64,000 nt of DNA, taken from the NCBI RefSeq assembly GCF_016704835.1, contig NZ_JADIZJ010000001.1, positions 1,349,001-1,413,000 of the forward strand, given 5' to 3'. This stretch comes from Sphingopyxis sp. Its GTDB lineage: Bacteria > Pseudomonadota > Alphaproteobacteria > Sphingomonadales > Sphingomonadaceae. Positions 8,264 through 18,618 of this stretch are shown here, piece by piece. How positions within the stretch are numbered: the first letter of the stretch is position 1; the number at the start of each line of letters is the position of its first letter. The position numbers and the translations under genes were made by a program. The notes under the pieces are model-generated. The model was given only the letters and a program-made list of their open reading frames with translations, had not been told where the DNA came from and made no database searches.

Positions 8264-8647
8264 ATGAGCATCCTCGGCAAGATTTTCACCTGGTGGGACG
8301 GTGCGACCGTCGGCACGCTGCTGAATAGCTGGAAAACCGGCGAAAAGGTCGGTCAGGACAGCCTGGGCAACACCTATCACCGCGCGCGCAAGGGCGATCG
8401 TCGCTGGGTGATCTACAACGGATCGAACGACGCCAGCCGGGTGCCGCCCGAATGGCACGGCTGGCTGCACCGCACCTTTGACGAACTGCCGACCGACATG
8501 CTGCCCGCGCCGCGTGCGTGGGAACAGGCGCCGACCGCAAACCTGACCGGCAGCACCGGCGCCTATCGCCCCGCCGGCGCGCTCGAACGCGGCGGCCAGC
8601 GCGCTGCGGCGACCGGCGATTATGAGGCCTGGCGGCCCGACGAATAA
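8264..8647 (+). CDS. NADH:ubiquinone oxidoreductase subunit NDUFA12 family protein
   Basis: A 127-residue protein with the family signature: FTWWDGATVGTLLNSW, GQDSLGNTYHRARKGDRRWVIYNG, VPPEWHGWLHRTFDELPT. It is the alphaproteobacterial counterpart of the mitochondrial accessory complex I subunit NDUFA12 (B17.2), which helps assemble or stabilise complex I. The core nuo genes are not in the window, which is usual. Its stop codon overlaps the start of the DUF2155 gene by one base (TAATG), so the two are translationally coupled. Confidence 0.92.
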   Translation: MSILGKIFTWWDGATVGTLLNSWKTGEKVGQDSLGNTYHRARKGDRRWVIYNGSNDASRVPPEWHGWLHRTFDELPTDMLPAPRAWEQAPTANLTGSTGAYRPAGALERGGQRAAATGDYEAWRPDE

Positions 8648-9303
8648 TGTCGCGCAGAATTTCGACCGCGCTGATCGCGCTGCTGGCCGCGACCGCGCTG
8701 ACGGCTTGCGACCGGTCGCCATCGCCGGGCAATGGCAGCGCCACGGTTGCGACCGTCGCCAAATCCGAACGCGTGCGGCAGGAAGTCGGCGGGATCGAGG
8801 GCGCGACCCCGATGGCCGATCGCGTCGCCATCGTCGGCCTGCTGAACAAGCGCAACGGGCTGGTCCGCGAGCTCGAAATGAAGCCCGGCGAATCGGCACG
8901 CGTCGGGCGCGCGATCGTCCGCTTGCGCGCTTGCGAAAAAACCGCGCCGTGGGAGGACCCGCCCGAAACCGGCGCGTTCGTCCAGCTGACGGTGCAGGAT
9001 CAACGGGACGACAAATGGCGGCGGGTGTTTTCGGGCTGGATTTTCCGCGAGCGCCCCGACCGCAATATCATCCAGCACCCGATCTACGACGTCTTTGTCA
9101 AAAGCTGTGCGATGACATATCCCGGCGGCGAGCCGGTGGCGCCCGCGGCGACGAAATCGGGTGCGGCGGCAGCACCCAAGGCATCGAGCGCACCCCAGTC
9201 GCCCGCGACGAACGGCGGCGAAGGCGGCGACGCGCCCGCTACGCCTGCTCCGGTTGCGGCACCCAAGGTGGCGGCGCCGTCGCCGCCCGCCAACACCGAA
9301 TAG
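8647..9303 (+). CDS. DUF2155 domain-containing lipoprotein-like protein
   Basis: A 218-residue protein with an N-terminal signal ending in LTAC (lipobox-like, Cys21). The DUF2155 core follows: LNKRNGLVRELEMKPGES, VRLRACEKTAPWEDPPETGAFVQL, FSGWIFRERPDRNIIQHPIYDVFVKSC. Function is unknown; it is usually periplasmic and often beside the NDUFA12 gene, as here. The last roughly 50 residues are Ala/Pro-rich and low complexity. This tail is coded opposite the end of aat on the other strand (overlap 9084-9303). Confidence 0.87.
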   Translation: MSRRISTALIALLAATALTACDRSPSPGNGSATVATVAKSERVRQEVGGIEGATPMADRVAIVGLLNKRNGLVRELEMKPGESARVGRAIVRLRACEKTAPWEDPPETGAFVQLTVQDQRDDKWRRVFSGWIFRERPDRNIIQHPIYDVFVKSCAMTYPGGEPVAPAATKSGAAAAPKASSAPQSPATNGGEGGDAPATPAPVAAPKVAAPSPPANTE

Positions 9304-9869
9304 AGCCGCGCCAGATAGTCGGTCTGGCGGATTTCGATCGCGCCGAGACTGGCGAGGTGCGGGGTGATGAACTGGCAGTCGAGCAATTTCCACCCGCCCG
9401 CGCGCAAGCGTGAGACAAGGTGCGCGAGAGCGACCTTTGACGCGTCGCGCGTCCGGCTGACCATCGATTCGCCGAAAAAGGCGCGGCCGAGCGAGACGCC
9501 GTAGAGGCCGCCGACCAGTTCGCCATCCTGCCAGCATTCGACACTGTGCGCGTGGCCGATCTGGAACAGCCGGTCGTAACTCGCCTTGATCACGGGGTTG
9601 ATCCACGTCGTCGGCCGGTCGCCGGCGGGCTCGGCGCACAGCGCAACCATGTCGGCGAAGGCCGTGTCGGTGGTGACGCGAAAGCGCTCCGCCACCAGCG
9701 TCTTTTTCAGGCTGTGCGACAGCCGGAAGCCGTCCAAGGGCAGGATCGCGCGCAGCCGCGGTTCGACCCAATGGACCGACGGGTCATCCGCCCCGTCGGC
9801 CATCGGGAAAATACCCTGCGCATAGGCGCTGAGCAGCAGCGCAGGGTCGATGGATTCGAAATGCTTCAG
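9084..9869 (-). CDS. aat: Leucyl/phenylalanyl-tRNA-protein transferase
   Basis: Aat adds Leu or Phe to proteins with N-terminal Arg or Lys, marking them for ClpAP. Conserved segments are WVEPRLRAILPLDGFRLSHSLKK, WINPVIKASYDRLFQIGHAHSVECW, GGLYGVSLGRAFFGESMVSR and LLDCQFITPHLASLGA. The first ATG in frame (9803) is too far in: the bases upstream code for the family's N-terminus IDPALLLSAYAQGIFP. No ATG, GTG or TTG lies between that and an upstream stop. The best start is a CTG at 9869 that overlaps the stop of the preceding gene (CTGA). The Gly/Ala-rich insert before the final YVIAQLLTKTS overlaps the DUF2155 gene. Start confidence is low, identity high. Confidence 0.87.
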   Translation of the reverse strand: MKHFESIDPALLLSAYAQGIFPMADGADDPSVHWVEPRLRAILPLDGFRLSHSLKKTLVAERFRVTTDTAFADMVALCAEPAGDRPTTWINPVIKASYDRLFQIGHAHSVECWQDGELVGGLYGVSLGRAFFGESMVSRTRDASKVALAHLVSRLRAGGWKLLDCQFITPHLASLGAIEIRQTDYLARLYSVLAGGDGAATLGAATGAGVAGASPPSPPFVAGDWGALDALGAAAAPDFVAAGATGSPPGYVIAQLLTKTS

Positions 9870-10696
9870 CTTGCGGGCTTTACGAATTTCAGCGTCATGC
9901 GATCCGATTCGCCGATCGCGACATATTTGGCGCGATCGACTTCACCTTCGCGCAGCACCGGCGGAAGCGTCCACACGCCCTTTTCATAATCCTTCGTATC
10001 CTTGAGATTGGCATTGATCTCGCTCTTGCCGGCCAGCTTGAAGCCCGCGGCTTCGGCAAAGGCGATGATCGAGCTTTCCTTCATATAGCCCGATTTTTCT
10101 TCCTTCGCGGCATCGTCGCTCTCGTTCAGCCGGTGATCGACGACGCCCAGCGTGCCGCCGGGTTTCAGCATCGCGAATATCTGCTTGAACGCATTGGCGG
10201 TATTGTCGGCGCCGCCAAAGCGCCAGTTGTGGACGTTGCGGAAGGTCAGCACGACATCGGCACTGGCATCGGGCACTTTGGGATTGGTGCCCGCATGGGG
10301 AAATTCGGCGAGCTTGATGCCGCCGTAGAGGTCGGCGTTCGCGCCTTGCCATTCCTTGATGCGGTTGAGACCGCGCTCCCAGGGTGCGGCGGCGTAGAGG
10401 GTGCCGCCGCCCGATTTCGCCAGCGGGGCGAGGATTTCAGTGTACCAACCGCCGCCGGGCCACAACTCGACCACGGTGTCGCCGGGTTTGACGCCAAAGA
10501 AGGCGAGCGTTTCGGCGGGATGGCGATAGGCGTCGCGCGCTGTGTTGGCGGCGGTGCGCGTCGGCGCGGCGACCGCGGCGGCGATCGCGTCGCTGGGCTT
10601 GGCGGCGGCTTCGCTCGCGGTGGCGTTCGGGGCGGGGGCGCTGCACGCCGCCGCGGCGAACAGGGCGGCTATTGCAACGGGACGAAAATTTCGCAT
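9866..10696 (-). CDS. Class I SAM-dependent methyltransferase-like lipoprotein
   Basis: A 276-residue protein. Its N-terminus is a lipoprotein signal (hydrophobic segment ending AAAC, Cys around 17), followed by a low-complexity Ala linker. The body has a Rossmann methyltransferase pattern: VKPGDTVVELWPGGGWYTEIL (motif I), ADVVLTFRNVHNW and LKPGGTLGVVDHR. This matches exported predicted methyltransferases (COG4798). Export of a SAM-dependent fold is odd, since SAM is cytosolic; the family may have another role. The start at 10696 is preceded by GAGAGG. Its TGA overlaps the proposed CTG start of aat. Confidence 0.83.
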   Translation of the reverse strand: MRNFRPVAIAALFAAAACSAPAPNATASEAAAKPSDAIAAAVAAPTRTAANTARDAYRHPAETLAFFGVKPGDTVVELWPGGGWYTEILAPLAKSGGGTLYAAAPWERGLNRIKEWQGANADLYGGIKLAEFPHAGTNPKVPDASADVVLTFRNVHNWRFGGADNTANAFKQIFAMLKPGGTLGVVDHRLNESDDAAKEEKSGYMKESSIIAFAEAAGFKLAGKSEINANLKDTKDYEKGVWTLPPVLREGEVDRAKYVAIGESDRMTLKFVKPAS

Positions 10697-10764
10697 ATCG
10701 GCACCTCTCTTATTGGGGGGAAGTTCCCCTGTTTGCGAAGGTGCGCGCGTCAATGCAAGGGTCG

Positions 10765-10938
10765 ATGCTGATTGTCAGTGCCGCGGGCGCTGCGGTGGCG
10801 ATTGCCGCCGAGGTCGCCGACCATCGCCGCCGCAACCGGAGCGATGTCGACGCGGTGGGGTTCATGCCGTGGCGGGGGATTGCGTTGGTTGGGGTGGCGG
10901 TGGCGCTGCTCGCGGCGGCGCTTGCGTTGAAACCGTAA
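10765..10938 (+). CDS. Small two-helix membrane protein, unknown function
   Basis: A 57-residue ORF with two hydrophobic segments (LIVSAAGAAVAIAAEVA and IALVGVAVALLAAALAL) around a charged loop HRRRNRSDVDAVGFMPW. The loop motif resembles small uncharacterised membrane proteins I recall from sphingomonads, but I cannot name a family. AAGGG precedes the ATG at 10765; an ATG at 10753 is also possible. It diverges from the methyltransferase-like gene. Confidence 0.55.
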   Translation: MLIVSAAGAAVAIAAEVADHRRRNRSDVDAVGFMPWRGIALVGVAVALLAAALALKP

Positions 10939-10945
10939 ACCTTCA

Positions 10946-11030
10946 CGTCATTGCGAGCAACGCGAAGCAATCCAGAGCGGTTTTTACACGCGCTGGATTG
11001 CCATGTCGTCTTCGGCTCATCGCAATGATG
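10946..11030. repeat. Palindromic intergenic element, copy 2 of 5 (diverged)
   Basis: Left arm TCATTGCGAGCAACGCGAAGCAATCCAG is close to copy 1. The right arm is diverged (CTGGATTGCCATGTCGTC...CATCGCAATGATG). It lies between converging genes: the small membrane protein and cpaF. Confidence 0.75.
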
Positions 11031-11044
11031 AGGATGAGTGGTTT

Positions 11045-12541
11045 TTAGAGACACGCCTCGAGATAAGGCTGATCGAACCCATACTGGCGCGCTTTTTCCA
11101 GCGTGTACGGACGCAGGCCCATCGCGCGATATTCGCCGACGATCTTGCCGTCCTTGTCCTCGTCGAGATATTCGAACTTGAACAATTCCTGGGTGACGAT
11201 GACGTCGCCTTCCATCCCGATCACTTCGGTGACGTTGGTGACGCGGCGTGAGCCGTCGCGCAGGCGCTTGATCTGGACGATCAGGTCGACCGAATCGGCG
11301 ATCTGTTTCGAAATCGCTTCCTTCGGAATCTTGATGTCGCCCATCAGCACCATATTTTCCATACGGCCGAGGCATTCGCGCGGACTGTTGCTGTGCAGCG
11401 TACACATCGACCCGTCGTGACCGGTGTTCATCGCGGCGAGCAGATCGAAACACTCGGCGCCACGCACCTCGCCCATGATGATGCGGTCGGGACGCATACG
11501 CAGCGCGTTCTTGACGAGATCGCCCATGTGGATCGCGCCGTTGCCTTCAAGGTTCGCGGGACGCGTTTCGAGCGGCAGCCAGTGCGGCTGTTGCAGGCGA
11601 AGTTCGGCGGCGTCTTCGATCGTCAGCACGCGTTCGCCGGGGTCGATCATCTTCGACAGCGCGTTGAGCATCGTCGTCTTACCCGAGCCGGTGCCGCCCG
11701 AGATGACGATGTTGAAGCGGCTGGCGCCCGCGATTTTCAGCGCGGTACACATCTTCTGGCTCATCGCGCCCCACTGGCAGAGCATGTCGAGCGTGATCGG
11801 TTTAGCCGAAAATTTACGAATCGAGATCGCGGTGCCGCGCAAGGACAGCGGCGGGACGATGACGTTGACGCGGCTGCCGTCCTTCAGACGGGCGTCGGCG
11901 AGCGGGGTGGTCTGGTCAACGCGGCGGCCGACGAGGTTGCAGATGCGCTGCGCGATCTGGAACAGATGCTGCTCGTCGCGAAACTGGATCGGGGCGATCA
12001 TCAACTGCCCCTTTTTTTCGATATAGGTCTGGTACGGCCCATTGACCATGATGTCCGAAATGTCGGGATCGGCGAGCAGTTCTTCGAGCGGACCAAAGCC
12101 GAGCAGTTCGTCGACCAGCACCTTTTCGAGCGCGAATTGTTCGCGGCGATTGAGGGTGATGCGCAGTTCCGCGAGCACCTCAAGGATGATCGGGCGGAAT
12201 TCTTCGGTGAGCTCGTCCTTCGACAAGGTCGCCGCAGCTTCGGGATCGACGCGTTCGAGCAGGCGCGGCAGCACCTGTTCCTTGATCTTGTGAACGCTGG
12301 CTTCGAACCCTTGCGCCTTTTCGGGCTCCATAGCCTCGGCGGTCGAACGCTGGTTCAGCCGTTCCATCGCCTCTTCTTCGGGCGACATGTTCGACGGCAT
12401 TTGCGGAATGTTGATAGCCGGCGGCGTGTCGATCGCAGGGAATTGCGCGCCGCCACCCACGCCCGATCCACCCTGCATCGGCTTCGCCACGCCAAAGGCG
12501 GGGCGGCCAGCGGTTCCGGGTCGGCGTCCGAATGCACTCAT
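11045..12541 (-). CDS. cpaF: CpaF-family type II/IV secretion (Tad pilus) ATPase
   Basis: A 498-residue ATPase. A Gly/Pro-rich N-terminus (1-50) is followed by a helical domain with GFGPLEELLADPDISDIMVNG. The RecA-like core has Walker A GGTGSGKTT at about 282-290, VLTIEDAAELRL (Asp box), MGEVRGAECFDLLAAMNTGHDGSMCTLHSN and MENMVLMG. In the family it powers assembly of Tad/Flp pili. The start at 12541 (MSAFGRRPG) has AGGA upstream and matches how homologues begin. No other tad/cpa gene is within the window, so this copy stands alone here. Confidence 0.92.
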   Translation of the reverse strand: MSAFGRRPGTAGRPAFGVAKPMQGGSGVGGGAQFPAIDTPPAINIPQMPSNMSPEEEAMERLNQRSTAEAMEPEKAQGFEASVHKIKEQVLPRLLERVDPEAAATLSKDELTEEFRPIILEVLAELRITLNRREQFALEKVLVDELLGFGPLEELLADPDISDIMVNGPYQTYIEKKGQLMIAPIQFRDEQHLFQIAQRICNLVGRRVDQTTPLADARLKDGSRVNVIVPPLSLRGTAISIRKFSAKPITLDMLCQWGAMSQKMCTALKIAGASRFNIVISGGTGSGKTTMLNALSKMIDPGERVLTIEDAAELRLQQPHWLPLETRPANLEGNGAIHMGDLVKNALRMRPDRIIMGEVRGAECFDLLAAMNTGHDGSMCTLHSNSPRECLGRMENMVLMGDIKIPKEAISKQIADSVDLIVQIKRLRDGSRRVTNVTEVIGMEGDVIVTQELFKFEYLDEDKDGKIVGEYRAMGLRPYTLEKARQYGFDQPYLEACL

Positions 12542-12671
12542 TCGCTTTGTCCTGCTTTCCAAATCCTGTCAGAGGCATCGCCGCCAGCGGCTGACGCACC
12601 CCCATCCGACACGGTGAATAAAGTGGAAACTTTGACATTGTCCTAATGCGCGGGGCGATTGTGGCGCGGAC

Positions 12672-12709
12672 ATAAAAAAGCCCGCATCCGTTGGGATGCG
12701 GGCTTTGCT
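12672..12709 (-). terminator. Intrinsic terminator of the ATP synthase operon
   Basis: Stem AAGCCCGCATCC / GGATGCGGGCTT with a short loop (GTTG or CAAC), followed on the minus strand by a T-run. It lies about 25 bases past the atpC stop and also separates it from the convergent side of cpaF's upstream region. Confidence 0.92.
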
Positions 12710-12732
12710 TGTGCCGTGGACGGCGGAAAGGA

Positions 12733-12990
12733 TCAGCCGGCGATACGCTCGGCGAGGACGGTCAGGCCCGACTCGTTGACTTCGGCAAAGCCGCCTTCGA
12801 CTTCGATCACTTCGGGCGCGGCGCCCTGGGTGCTATAGATGGTCAGCGGCGCGTTGCGGAGCGTTGCCATGAACGGCGCATGGCCTTCGAGCACCGAAAA
12901 ATCGCCCTCGCTGCCGGGCACGGTGACCATGTATACCTCGATCGACCGCTCGAGGCGGGCCGGGGTGACGAGTTCGAACTTCAGAGCCAT
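12733..12990 (-). CDS. atpC: ATP synthase F1 epsilon subunit (short form)
   Basis: 85 residues covering only the N-terminal beta-sandwich domain of epsilon: FELVTPARLERSIEVYMVTVPGSEGDFSVLEGHAPFMATLRNAPL and GGFAEVNESGLTVLAERI. The C-terminal helical hairpin, which inhibits ATP hydrolysis in many bacteria, is missing: the usual length is about 130. The stop codon is followed by the operon terminator, so the short length is genuine rather than a frame error. It is the last gene of atpH-A-G-D-C. Confidence 0.92.
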   Translation of the reverse strand: MALKFELVTPARLERSIEVYMVTVPGSEGDFSVLEGHAPFMATLRNAPLTIYSTQGAAPEVIEVEGGFAEVNESGLTVLAERIAG

Positions 12991-13035
12991 GATATGTCCT
13001 TAAACCCCTCCCGACTGGGGAGGGGTGTAGGTTTG

Positions 13036-14574
<1,539 letters not shown>

Positions 14575-14598
14575 TATCTTCTTCCTCGGGTTGATCGG

Positions 14599-15474
14599 TT
14601 ACAGCGCTTCGGCGCCAGCGATAATTTCGATAAGCTCGGTGGTGATCGCCGCCTGACGCGTGCGGTTGTAAATGATGGTCAGCTTGTTGATCAGGTCGCC
14701 TGCGTTGCGCGTCGCATTGTCCATCGCGGTCATCGACGCACCCTGTTCGGATGCGGCGTTTTCCAGCAGGCCCTTGAAGATCTGGATTGTGATGTTGCGC
14801 GGCAACAGGTCGGCGAGGATCGCTTCCTCGTCGGGTTCATATTCGACTGCGGCGCCGCTCGATGCCGGAACATCGACCGGGGCAGGAACGGGTATCAGCT
14901 GCTGGCCGGTCGCTTCCTGGAGCAACGCCGAGCGGAACTTCGAATAGAAGAGATGCGCGACGTCGAACGCGCCGGCTTCGTACATCTCCATCACCTTGGC
15001 GGCGATGTCGCGCGCCTGCTCGAACCCGATGTCGCGGATGCCGGTCGTTTCATACTGCTCGACGATCTGGCCCGCGAACAGGCGCGCGATGACCGGGCGC
15101 CCCTTGCGGCCGACAAGGTAGAAGAGAACCTTCTTGCCCTCAGCTTGCAGCGCGAGCGCCTTGTCACGCGCGGCGCGGACGATGTTCGAGTTAAACGCAC
15201 CCGCGAGGCCGCGGTCGCTGTTGAGCACGACGAGCAGATGCGTGTCGCTCTTGCCGGTACCGGCGAGCAGTTGCGGCGCCGAATCGGACCCGCCGACCTT
15301 CGATGCCAGGCTGGCGACGACGCCTTCGAGGCGCGTCGCATAGGGACGCGCGGCTTCGGCGGCCGCCTGCGCGCGGCGCAGCTTGGCGGCTGCGACCATT
15401 TTCTTGGCCTTGGTGATCTTCTGGGTCGATTTGACCGAGCCGATCCGCCCTTTGAGTTCCTTCAGACTGGCCAT
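14599..15474 (-). CDS. atpG: ATP synthase F1 gamma subunit
   Basis: A 291-residue central stalk subunit. The N-terminal helix MASLKELKGRIGSVKSTQKITKAKKMVAAAKLRR and the C-terminal helix with SMTAMDNATRNAGDLINKLTIIYNRTRQAAITTELIEIIAGAEAL are the conserved coiled coil that rotates inside alpha3beta3. DRGLAGAFN lies in the middle fold. A palindromic repeat separates it from atpA. Confidence 0.96.
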   Translation of the reverse strand: MASLKELKGRIGSVKSTQKITKAKKMVAAAKLRRAQAAAEAARPYATRLEGVVASLASKVGGSDSAPQLLAGTGKSDTHLLVVLNSDRGLAGAFNSNIVRAARDKALALQAEGKKVLFYLVGRKGRPVIARLFAGQIVEQYETTGIRDIGFEQARDIAAKVMEMYEAGAFDVAHLFYSKFRSALLQEATGQQLIPVPAPVDVPASSGAAVEYEPDEEAILADLLPRNITIQIFKGLLENAASEQGASMTAMDNATRNAGDLINKLTIIYNRTRQAAITTELIEIIAGAEAL

Positions 15475-15490
15475 GAAGCCCTATCCTTGT

Positions 15491-15541
15491 GTCCCGGCGC
15501 AAGCCGGGATCTCTGTGGGCCCCGGCTTGCGCCGGGGAACA
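15491..15541. repeat. Paired CCCGGCGCAAGCCGGG palindromes inside the atp operon
   Basis: Two short palindromes (CCCGGCGCAAGCCGGG and CCCCGGCTTGCGCCGGGG) lie 15 bases apart. Each is self-complementary and together they form a larger dyad. They fill most of the 70-base gap between atpA and atpG, where they would form stable mRNA hairpins without a T-run. They may adjust the relative amounts of atpHA and atpGDC messages. Confidence 0.75.
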
Positions 15542-15544
15542 GGT

Positions 15545-17074
<1,530 letters not shown>

Positions 17075-17113
17075 TGTTTAGCCTTTCATCGGGGCATTTG
17101 GGCGTACGGGCTT

Positions 17114-17680
17114 TCAGCCCTTCATCGCCTGGGCGAAACTATTGAGACGGGTACGGATGCTGCCGTCGATCAGCTGGCTGCCCAGCTGGACGACGAGGCC
17201 GCCGAGGATGGCGGGATCGACGGTCGTCGCGACCGAAACGTCGCGCCCGACACGGGATTTGAGGTTCGCGGTCAGCTCCTTGAGCTGCTCGGCGGAGAGC
17301 GGGTGCGCGCTGGTAACCTTGGCGGTCACCTCGCCGCGATGATCGGCGACAATCGCGTCGAACGCGTCGATCATCTTGGGCAGGTCAGCGAGGCGGCGAT
17401 TCTCGGCGAGCACGCCGAGGAATTTGGCGGTCAGCGAATCGAGCTTCATCGCCTTGGCCACCGCGCCGACGGCGTTGGCGGCGTCGGTGCGGCCAACGAC
17501 CGGGCTGGCGATCAGCGCGGACAGGTCGGCCGATTCGGCGAGGCCCGCGCGCAGGTCGCTGAGGCTCCTGGCGACCGCGTCGATCGCGTTCGATTCGCGC
17601 GCCAGATCGAACAAAGCGACCGCATAGCGGCCCGCGAGGCCCGCCGTGATGTTGCCTTGAATGCCGCCGGAATTCTCCAC
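17114..17680 (-). CDS. atpH: ATP synthase F1 delta subunit
   Basis: 188 residues of the peripheral stalk subunit (OSCP family). AGLAGRYAVALFDLARES is the typical N-terminal helix, and VTAKVTSAHPLSAEQLKELTANLKSRVGRDV followed by DPAILGGLVVQLGSQLIDGSIRTRLN is the signature C-terminal part. The start is a GTG at 17680 (VENSGGIQ) with AAAGGA upstream. Longer open frame upstream is intergenic repeat, not protein. First gene of the operon. The F0 genes are not in the window, as usual in alphaproteobacteria. Confidence 0.95.
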   Translation of the reverse strand: MENSGGIQGNITAGLAGRYAVALFDLARESNAIDAVARSLSDLRAGLAESADLSALIASPVVGRTDAANAVGAVAKAMKLDSLTAKFLGVLAENRRLADLPKMIDAFDAIVADHRGEVTAKVTSAHPLSAEQLKELTANLKSRVGRDVSVATTVDPAILGGLVVQLGSQLIDGSIRTRLNSFAQAMKG

Positions 17681-17772
17681 GCGTGAAAGTCCTTTGCTAC
17701 GATCCCGTGGGGGATGGGCCGCGCGGGTTTCAGCGGATATTCGGAAATATCCCCCGCAGCGAAGTCGCGGCG

Positions 17773-17801
17773 CGCCTAGCAACGATTTTGCTGCAATGCA
17801 A
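17773..17801 (-). promoter_or_regulatory. Candidate promoter of the atp operon
   Basis: On the minus strand TTGCAT, 17 bases, then TAGGCG, located about 95 bases before the atpH GTG. Spacing is ideal for the housekeeping sigma factor; both boxes are only partial matches. Confidence 0.4.
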
Positions 17802-17837
17802 GGCGGGGGTGGGGTGAATCCGAGTCCGTCCCCAAAG

Positions 17838-17924
17838 CCGTTTGCCCTGAGCTTGTCGAAGGGCCACTCTTTCTCCAAAAGGCGCGCAAGCTGGGCTGCG
17901 CTTCGACAAGCTCAGCGCGAACGG
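17838..17924. repeat. Inverted repeat of the CCTGAGCTTGTCGAAGGGC type
   Basis: Arms GCCCTGAGCTTGTCGAAGGGC (left) and GCTTCGACAAGCTCAGCGCGAACGG (right) face each other over about 35 bases. Elements with this core are widespread between genes in sphingomonads and other bacteria (from memory). It lies between the divergent atp operon and the hydrolase gene. Confidence 0.7.
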
Positions 17925-17949
17925 AAGAGGGGTAAAGCCTGTGGGCGAG

Positions 17950-18618
17950 ATGATCCGGATGACGATGGACGATGGCGCCGAAATTGCGGTCTATTATGTC
18001 CAGCCGACGGGCGAGCGGCGCGGCGGGCTGGTGCTGGTGCAGGAAATTTTCGGGGTCACCGACCATATTCGCGAGCTGTGCGACGAATATGCCGCTGACG
18101 GCTATGAGGTGATGTCGCCGGCGCTGTTCGACCGCGAGCATCCGGGGTTCGAGAGCGATTATTCGGGGCCGCAGTTCAAGCTTGCGGTGCAGCTGGCGCG
18201 CGAGCTGCACCCGTTCGAGCTGAGCCTGAAGGATGCGCAGACGTGTATCGACGCGCTGAAGGAGAAGGGTCCGGTATTCATCACCGGCTTTTGTTACGGC
18301 GGCTCGGTTGCGTGGCGGATGGCGCAGATCAGCCCCGATGTCGCCGCGGCGAGCGCCTATTATGGCAGCCTGGTGCCGACAATGTTCAAGGACGAGGCGC
18401 CGCGCAGCGCCGCAATCGCCCATTTCGGCCGCTTCGATGGCGGCATCCCCATGGAAGGGGTCGAGGCGCTGATCGCGCAGGAGCATCCGACCGCGCAGAT
18501 CTTCATCTATGAGGCGGGGCATGGTTTCAACAGCGACCGCCGCAAGGATTATCACGAACCGAGCGCCGAGCTGGCGCGCGACAGAACCTTGATGCTGTTC
18601 AAGGCTTGCGGGGGGTGA
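17950..18618 (+). CDS. Dienelactone hydrolase family protein
   Basis: A 222-residue alpha/beta hydrolase. The catalytic Cys lies in GFCYGGSVAWRM, Asp is expected in FGRFDGGIPMEG and His in EAGHGFN. The QEIFGVTDHIRELCDEYAADGY segment is typical of carboxymethylenebutenolidase-like enzymes. Members open lactone rings in chlorocatechol breakdown, but many paralogues have unknown substrates, and no aromatic pathway is adjacent. ATG at 17950 is used; GTG at 17941 is the alternative. It overlaps the next gene by 4 bases (GTGA). Confidence 0.9.
   Translation: MIRMTMDDGAEIAVYYVQPTGERRGGLVLVQEIFGVTDHIRELCDEYAADGYEVMSPALFDREHPGFESDYSGPQFKLAVQLARELHPFELSLKDAQTCIDALKEKGPVFITGFCYGGSVAWRMAQISPDVAAASAYYGSLVPTMFKDEAPRSAAIAHFGRFDGGIPMEGVEALIAQEHPTAQIFIYEAGHGFNSDRRKDYHEPSAELARDRTLMLFKACGG

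Noticed and set aside
17681..17878. 66-codon upstream extension of atpH
   Set aside because: It is coded by the intergenic inverted repeat and promoter region; the GTG at 17680 with AAAGGA fits the family start.
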